Below the pieces are notes generated by a model that worked only from the letters and a program-made list of their open reading frames with translations, was not told where the DNA came from and searched no databases. DNA of 64,000 bases. Source: Streptomyces sp. MNU76. Lineage in GTDB: Bacteria; Actinomycetota; Actinomycetes; Streptomycetales; Streptomycetaceae. How positions within the stretch are numbered: the first letter of the stretch is position 1; every line of letters starts with the position of its first letter. The position numbers and the translations under genes were made by a program. Positions 60,354 through 64,000 of the stretch are shown in pieces. The stretch spans positions 682,001 through 746,000 of the forward strand of contig NZ_JAJKLK010000019.1 in NCBI RefSeq assembly GCF_020982545.1, given 5' to 3'.

Positions 60354-60386
60354 GCGAAGGGCGCCGTTACCTGGCGCCCCTTTCGC
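60354..60386 (+). promoter_or_regulatory. Hairpin between secE and nusG
   Basis: GCGAAGGGCGCC at 60354-60365 pairs with GGCGCCCCTTTCGC at 60373-60386 (small bulge). It may be a partial terminator or RNA-processing stem separating secE from nusG. Confidence 0.6.
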
Positions 60387-60422
60387 GTGTTCCACCCCCA
60401 TGATCCAGGAAGAAGCAGCCAC

Positions 60423-61286
60423 GTGTCTGACCCGAACCTGAAGGACGCCATGGAGCCTCGCGGTGAAGGTGCCGAGTCCGTGGACGACGAACTCGACATC
60501 GTCGAGGGAGCAGACTCCGAGGACGGCGTCGACGAGTTCGAGGCTGCCGAGGCCGAGGCGGGGGAGCCGGCCGAGGAAGAAGCCCTGCACGTCGAGGACG
60601 ACTCCGCCGACGCGGAGGCCGACGAGGACGAGGCGACCGAGGAGGTCGCCGAGGAGGAGCCCGAGCCGGTCGACCCCGTCGAGGCCCTCCGCGAGGAACT
60701 GCGGACCCTGCCCGGCGAGTGGTACGTCATCCACACGTACGCCGGTTACGAGAACCGCGTGAAGACCAACCTCGAACAGCGTGCCGTCTCGCTGAACGTC
60801 GAGGACTTCATCTTCCAGGCCGAGGTGCCGCAGGAAGAGGTCGCGCAGATCAAGAACGGCGAGCGCAAGACGATCCGCCAGAACAAGCTTCCCGGATACG
60901 TCCTGGTCCGCATGGACCTGACGAACGAGTCCTGGGGCGTCGTCCGCAACACCCCCGGCGTCACAGGCTTCGTGGGCAACGCCTACGACCCGTACCCGCT
61001 GACCCTGGACGAGATCGTCAAGATGCTCGCGCCGGAGGCCGAGGAGAAGGCCGCCCGTGAGGCGGCCGAGGCCGAGGGCAAGCCGGCGCCCGCCCGCAAG
61101 GTCGAGGTCCAGGTGCTGGACTTCGAGGTCGGCGACTCGGTCACCGTCACGGACGGCCCGTTCGCCACGCTGCAGGCGACGATCAACGAGATCAACGCGG
61201 ACTCGAAGAAGGTCAAGGGTCTCGTGGAGATCTTCGGCCGCGAGACTCCGGTCGAGCTGTCGTTCGACCAGATCCAGAAGAACTGA
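60423..61286 (+). CDS. nusG: Transcription elongation factor NusG
   Basis: 287 residues. An acidic N-terminal extension of about 95 residues (Glu/Asp-rich) is typical of Streptomyces NusG. The NGN domain begins WYVIHTYAGYENRVKTNLEQ and contains KLPGYVLVRMDL and RNTPGVTGFVG. The KOW domain near the end has FEVGDSVTVTDGPFATLQ. GTG 60423 has GGAAGAAGCAGCC upstream. Confidence 0.96.
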   Translation: MSDPNLKDAMEPRGEGAESVDDELDIVEGADSEDGVDEFEAAEAEAGEPAEEEALHVEDDSADAEADEDEATEEVAEEEPEPVDPVEALREELRTLPGEWYVIHTYAGYENRVKTNLEQRAVSLNVEDFIFQAEVPQEEVAQIKNGERKTIRQNKLPGYVLVRMDLTNESWGVVRNTPGVTGFVGNAYDPYPLTLDEIVKMLAPEAEEKAAREAAEAEGKPAPARKVEVQVLDFEVGDSVTVTDGPFATLQATINEINADSKKVKGLVEIFGRETPVELSFDQIQKN

Positions 61287-61329
61287 GTTCCGCTGAGTTC
61301 TTCGGAGCGCAGCAACCCACGCTTCCGAC

Positions 61330-61375
61330 CAGGTCAGGCGAGCTGTCCGCAGCTTGTCTGACCTGCTCGGTTTTT
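61330..61375 (+). terminator. Factor-independent terminator/attenuator after nusG
   Basis: CAGGTCAG at 61330-61337 pairs with CTGACCTG at 61358-61365, with an inner AGCTG/CAGCT stem, followed by GCTCGGTTTTT. It precedes the rplK promoter region. Confidence 0.85.
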
Positions 61376-61471
61376 GGCCGCGCATCTGTACCCGCTATCG
61401 TTGTGCGGTATGCCTTCATCTGGCCGCGAACCGGATGAGGGCGCACTCGAACCGAAAGGACCCGGAGAGTA

Positions 61472-61906
61472 ATGCCTCCCAAGAAGAAGAAGGTCACGGG
61501 GCTCATCAAGCTCCAGATCCAGGCCGGCGCGGCCAACCCGGCTCCGCCGGTCGGCCCCGCGCTCGGTCAGCACGGCGTCAACATCATGGAGTTCTGCAAG
61601 GCCTACAACGCCGCGACCGAGTCGCAGCGCGGGTGGGTCATCCCGGTGGAGATCACGGTCTACGAGGACCGCTCCTTCACCTTCGTCACCAAGACGCCCC
61701 CGGCCGCCAAGATGATCCTCAAGGCCGCGGGTATCGAGAAGGGCTCCGGCGAGCCGCACAAGACCAAGGTCGCCAAGATCACCGAGGCGCAGGTCCGCGA
61801 GATCGCCACGACGAAGATGCCCGACCTCAACGCCAACGACCTGGACGCCGCCGCGAAGATCATCGCCGGTACCGCGCGTTCCATGGGCGTCACGGTCGAG
61901 GGCTGA
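61472..61906 (+). CDS. rplK: 50S ribosomal protein L11
   Basis: 144 residues: KLQIQAGAANPAPPVGPALG at the N-terminus, LGQHGVNIMEFCKAYNAAT and the C-terminal RNA-binding half ending ARSMGVTVEG. It binds 23S rRNA at the GTPase centre, the thiopeptide target. GGAGAGTA lies before ATG 61472. Confidence 0.97.
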   Translation: MPPKKKKVTGLIKLQIQAGAANPAPPVGPALGQHGVNIMEFCKAYNAATESQRGWVIPVEITVYEDRSFTFVTKTPPAAKMILKAAGIEKGSGEPHKTKVAKITEAQVREIATTKMPDLNANDLDAAAKIIAGTARSMGVTVEG

Positions 61907-61926
61907 ACCCCACCTTCGTAGAACCA

Positions 61927-61945
61927 TGCGGCTCACGGAGCCGCA
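61927..61945 (+). promoter_or_regulatory. Stem in rplK-rplA spacer
   Basis: TGCGGCTC at 61927-61934 pairs with GAGCCGCA at 61938-61945; a second stem with GGGCC/GGCCC follows at 61952-61968. The 99-nt spacer could carry an L1 control or processing site. L1 autoregulation is known in other bacteria; here it is inference. Confidence 0.45.
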
Positions 61946-62005
61946 CGTGGTAGGGCCTGCTCGGCCCGTACACCACGACTCCTTTCAGAACACACAGGAG
62001 CAGTT

Positions 62006-62731
62006 GTGAGCAAGCGCAGCAAGGCTCTCCGCGCTGCGGACGCCAAGGTCGACCGGGACAAGCTCTACGCCCCGCTCGAGGCCGTCCGTCTCGCCAAGGA
62101 GACCTCCACCTCCAAGTTCGACGGCACCGTCGAGGTCGCCTTCCGTCTGGGTGTCGACCCGCGCAAGGCCGACCAGATGGTTCGTGGCACCGTGAACCTC
62201 CCGCACGGCACCGGTAAGACCGCCCGGGTCCTGGTCTTCGCGACCGGTGACCGTGCCGAGGCCGCGACCGCCGCCGGCGCCGACATCGTCGGCTCCGACG
62301 AACTGATCGACGAGGTGGCGAAGGGCCGTCTGGACTTCGACGCCGTCGTCGCCACCCCGGACCTCATGGGCAAGGTCGGCCGCCTCGGCCGCGTGCTCGG
62401 TCCCCGTGGTCTCATGCCGAACCCCAAGACCGGCACCGTGACCCCGGACGTCGTGAAGGCCGTCAACGACATCAAGGGCGGCAAGATCGAGTTCCGCGTC
62501 GACAAGCACTCGAACCTGCACTTCATCATCGGCAAGACGTCGTTCGACGACACCAAGCTGGTGGAGAACTACGCCGCGGCGCTGGAGGAGATCCTCCGTC
62601 TGAAGCCGTCGGCCGCCAAGGGGCGCTACATCAAGAAGGCCGCGATCAGCACCACGATCGGCCCCGGCATCCCGGTCGACTCCAACCGCACCCGCAACCT
62701 CCTCGTCGAGGAGGACCCGGCCGCCGTCTGA
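62006..62731 (+). CDS. rplA: 50S ribosomal protein L1
   Basis: 241 residues: SKRSKALRAADAKVDRDKLY at the start, KFDGTVEVAFRLGVDPRKAD, the hallmark LGPRGLMPNPKTGTVT and a GKIEFRVDKHSNLHFIIG segment. It forms the L1 stalk. GTG 62006 follows CACAGGAGCAGTT. Confidence 0.97.
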   Translation: MSKRSKALRAADAKVDRDKLYAPLEAVRLAKETSTSKFDGTVEVAFRLGVDPRKADQMVRGTVNLPHGTGKTARVLVFATGDRAEAATAAGADIVGSDELIDEVAKGRLDFDAVVATPDLMGKVGRLGRVLGPRGLMPNPKTGTVTPDVVKAVNDIKGGKIEFRVDKHSNLHFIIGKTSFDDTKLVENYAAALEEILRLKPSAAKGRYIKKAAISTTIGPGIPVDSNRTRNLLVEEDPAAV

Positions 62732-62775
62732 GCCTGACGCTCACCGGCAGCCGCGTCGCGGTCGCACAGCCCGAG

Positions 62776-62816
62776 GACGAGCCCCGCAACCTTCAGAGGT
62801 GCGGGGCTCGTCCCTT
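62776..62816 (+). terminator. Terminator of rplKA
   Basis: GACGAGCCCCGCA at 62776-62788 pairs perfectly with 62800-62812, followed by CCTTTT. A strong rho-independent terminator 45 bp after rplA. Confidence 0.92.
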
Positions 62817-62820
62817 TTCG

Positions 62821-62844
62821 GCATACGGGCATACGGGCATACGG
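62821..62844. repeat. 8-bp tandem repeat, three copies
   Basis: GCATACGG occurs three times head to tail just after the rplA terminator, with a related GGCATACG at about 62887. Confidence 0.75.
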
Positions 62845-62954
62845 GCTCCGCAGGGATCCTCACGGGTCCTTCCGGCGTACGGGTGGGCATACGCGCGCGC
62901 ATGTGCTGCCCTGGTGTGCGGAGCACGGTGAATCTCCCTGGGGGGTGGGGACGG

Positions 62955-63824
62955 ATGACCAGGACGAGCACGCGTCGCCGTACGGCGGTGTCGTTCGCGG
63001 TGGTGGCCGCGCTGACGGGGGTGGTGGCCTGCGGCTCGCCGGACTCGGACGAGCACGGCGGGGACGATCCGTTCGCGGCGCTCAAGCTCGCGGACTCCTC
63101 CACCCGTGACGCCGACTCGTCGAGGATCGAGTCCACCGGCGACCTGGGCGAGCTGATGTCCATCGAGGCCGACGGCGAGGTCGACTGGGCCGACGGTCTC
63201 GACGGCACGATGACCATCACCTACACCGGCGGCCAGGCGGCCGACCAGATGCACCGCCTGGGCATCACCTCGACCGAGGCCCGCTACCTGCCCGACGCCT
63301 ACTACGCGGACATGGGTGACCTGTTCGCCGGCCGGTACGGAGGCAAGCGGTGGATCCGGTACGCGTACGAGGACATGGACGAGATGATCGGCGGGGCCTC
63401 CGGCGCCTATGTGCAGGAGCACTTCAGGAGCGTCACACCGAACCAGTCCGTACGGCTCCTGCTGGCCTCCGGTGACGTCGAGGAGGTCGGTGAGGAGGAC
63501 GTCCGCGGGGAGCGGACCACGCACTACGCCGGCACCGTGGACGTCGCCGACCTCCAGGAGCGGAACGCGAACCTCGGCGAGGACATGCGGGCCGAACTGG
63601 AGGAGCAGCTGAAGGCCTCCGGCATCACCACCGTCGACATCGACCTCTGGATCGACGAGGACGACCTGCTGGTCAAGAAGGTCGAGAAGGCCGACACCGC
63701 GAACGGCACGGTGAACTCCACGGTTCACTACAGCGACTACGGCGTCGACGTCTCCACCAAGGAGCCGCCGGCCGCCGAGACGGTCGACTACAAGGACCTG
63801 ATGAGCTCATCGCCGACGAGCTGA
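62955..63824 (+). CDS. Lipoprotein, LppX/LolA-like
   Basis: 289 residues. RRRTAVSFAVVAALTGVVAC gives a lipobox with Cys26. The mature domain (FAALKLADSSTRDADSSRIE, TMTITYTGGQAAD, VNSTVHYSDYGVDVSTKEPP) has the strand pattern of the LppX half-barrel and is similar to the protein encoded at 50384-51472. ATG 62955 follows GGGGGGTGGGGACGG. It is followed by another secreted-protein gene. Confidence 0.82.
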   Translation: MTRTSTRRRTAVSFAVVAALTGVVACGSPDSDEHGGDDPFAALKLADSSTRDADSSRIESTGDLGELMSIEADGEVDWADGLDGTMTITYTGGQAADQMHRLGITSTEARYLPDAYYADMGDLFAGRYGGKRWIRYAYEDMDEMIGGASGAYVQEHFRSVTPNQSVRLLLASGDVEEVGEEDVRGERTTHYAGTVDVADLQERNANLGEDMRAELEEQLKASGITTVDIDLWIDEDDLLVKKVEKADTANGTVNSTVHYSDYGVDVSTKEPPAAETVDYKDLMSSSPTS

Positions 63825-63905
63825 ATTCGCGGGACAGACACGACCGGGCGGCGTTAGTGTCCCAGCCGTCCCATAGAGGTGGGGCGTGAGGGACCAGGGG
63901 GACAC

Positions 63906-64000
63906 ATGAGGTTTGCCGCGCGCGGCTCCGTACGCTCCGTACACGGCCGCGGGGCGGTCGGCGTCGCCGTCGTGGCTGCGCTGCTCGGCGGTGCCACCGC
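63906..64000 (+). CDS. Start of a secreted or lipoprotein gene, cut by window end
   Basis: ATG 63906 after ACCAGGGGGACAC. The visible 31 codons encode MRFAARGSVRSVHGRGAVGV and AVVAALLGGAT, a basic N-terminus and hydrophobic stretch of a signal peptide. Probably a second lipoprotein of the same family, by analogy with the recalled S. coelicolor SCO4650-4651 pair; the rest lies outside. Confidence 0.6.
   Translation, partial: MRFAARGSVRSVHGRGAVGVAVVAALLGGAT

Overview
The window is high-GC DNA with GTG/TTG starts, ATGA/GTGA start-stop overlaps and strong G/C third-position bias. Gene content and order point to Streptomyces. From memory, not from a search, most of it follows the S. coelicolor chromosomal core from about SCO4583 to SCO4651.

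Left part (1-8600): a polyprenyl diphosphate synthase, a LolA-like anchored protein and an ABC transporter on the + strand. Next come two gene remnants, one of them the C-terminus of a TnpB protein, then an amidase, a FolD-like protein and a hypothetical protein on the - strand.

Accessory part (8757-23410): a VirB/VirD4-like secretion or conjugation locus. Leftward it encodes a P-loop-like protein, two small pilin-like membrane proteins, a VirB8-like protein, a TrbL/VirB6-like polytopic protein, an SCO6880-type protein, a VirB4-like ATPase, a VirD4-like coupling ATPase and a DUF4913 protein. Rightward it encodes a transglycosylase-M23 peptidase fusion, an NTF2-like lipoprotein and a TPR-like protein. 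No relaxase, integrase or attachment repeat is visible, which is unusual because Streptomyces normally conjugates through a single FtsK-like TraB pump. The divergent centre has TGACG-N6-CGTCA repeats that look like operators.

Middle (23432-45215): M28 aminopeptidase, RarD permease, a QorB/HxlR redox pair, 2-oxoglutarate:ferredoxin oxidoreductase (korA, korB), one response regulator with two paralogous histidine kinases, and a partial complex I operon nuoABCHIJKLMN lacking nuoD, E, F and G. KorAB beside a complex lacking its NADH module suggests, as inference, ferredoxin-linked electron input.

Right part (45429-64000): htpX, yccF, an APC permease, a YeaQ/YmgE protein, yajQ, an unoccupied tRNA-Tyr (the SLP1 site in S. 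coelicolor), lipoproteins, a probably inactive amidohydrolase, tRNA-Thr, tRNA-Met, rpmG, two HadA/HadB-like dehydratases, murB, an IS701-type element inserted exactly at the murB stop, adenosine deaminase, aspC, tRNA-Trp, secE, nusG, rplK, rplA and two secreted or lipoprotein genes, the last cut by the window end.

Caution: at least seven otherwise normal genes are broken by frameshifts, nearly all single-base losses in or next to short homopolymer or GC runs. Several restore family length exactly when one base is added back, so many are probably sequence errors rather than true pseudogenes.
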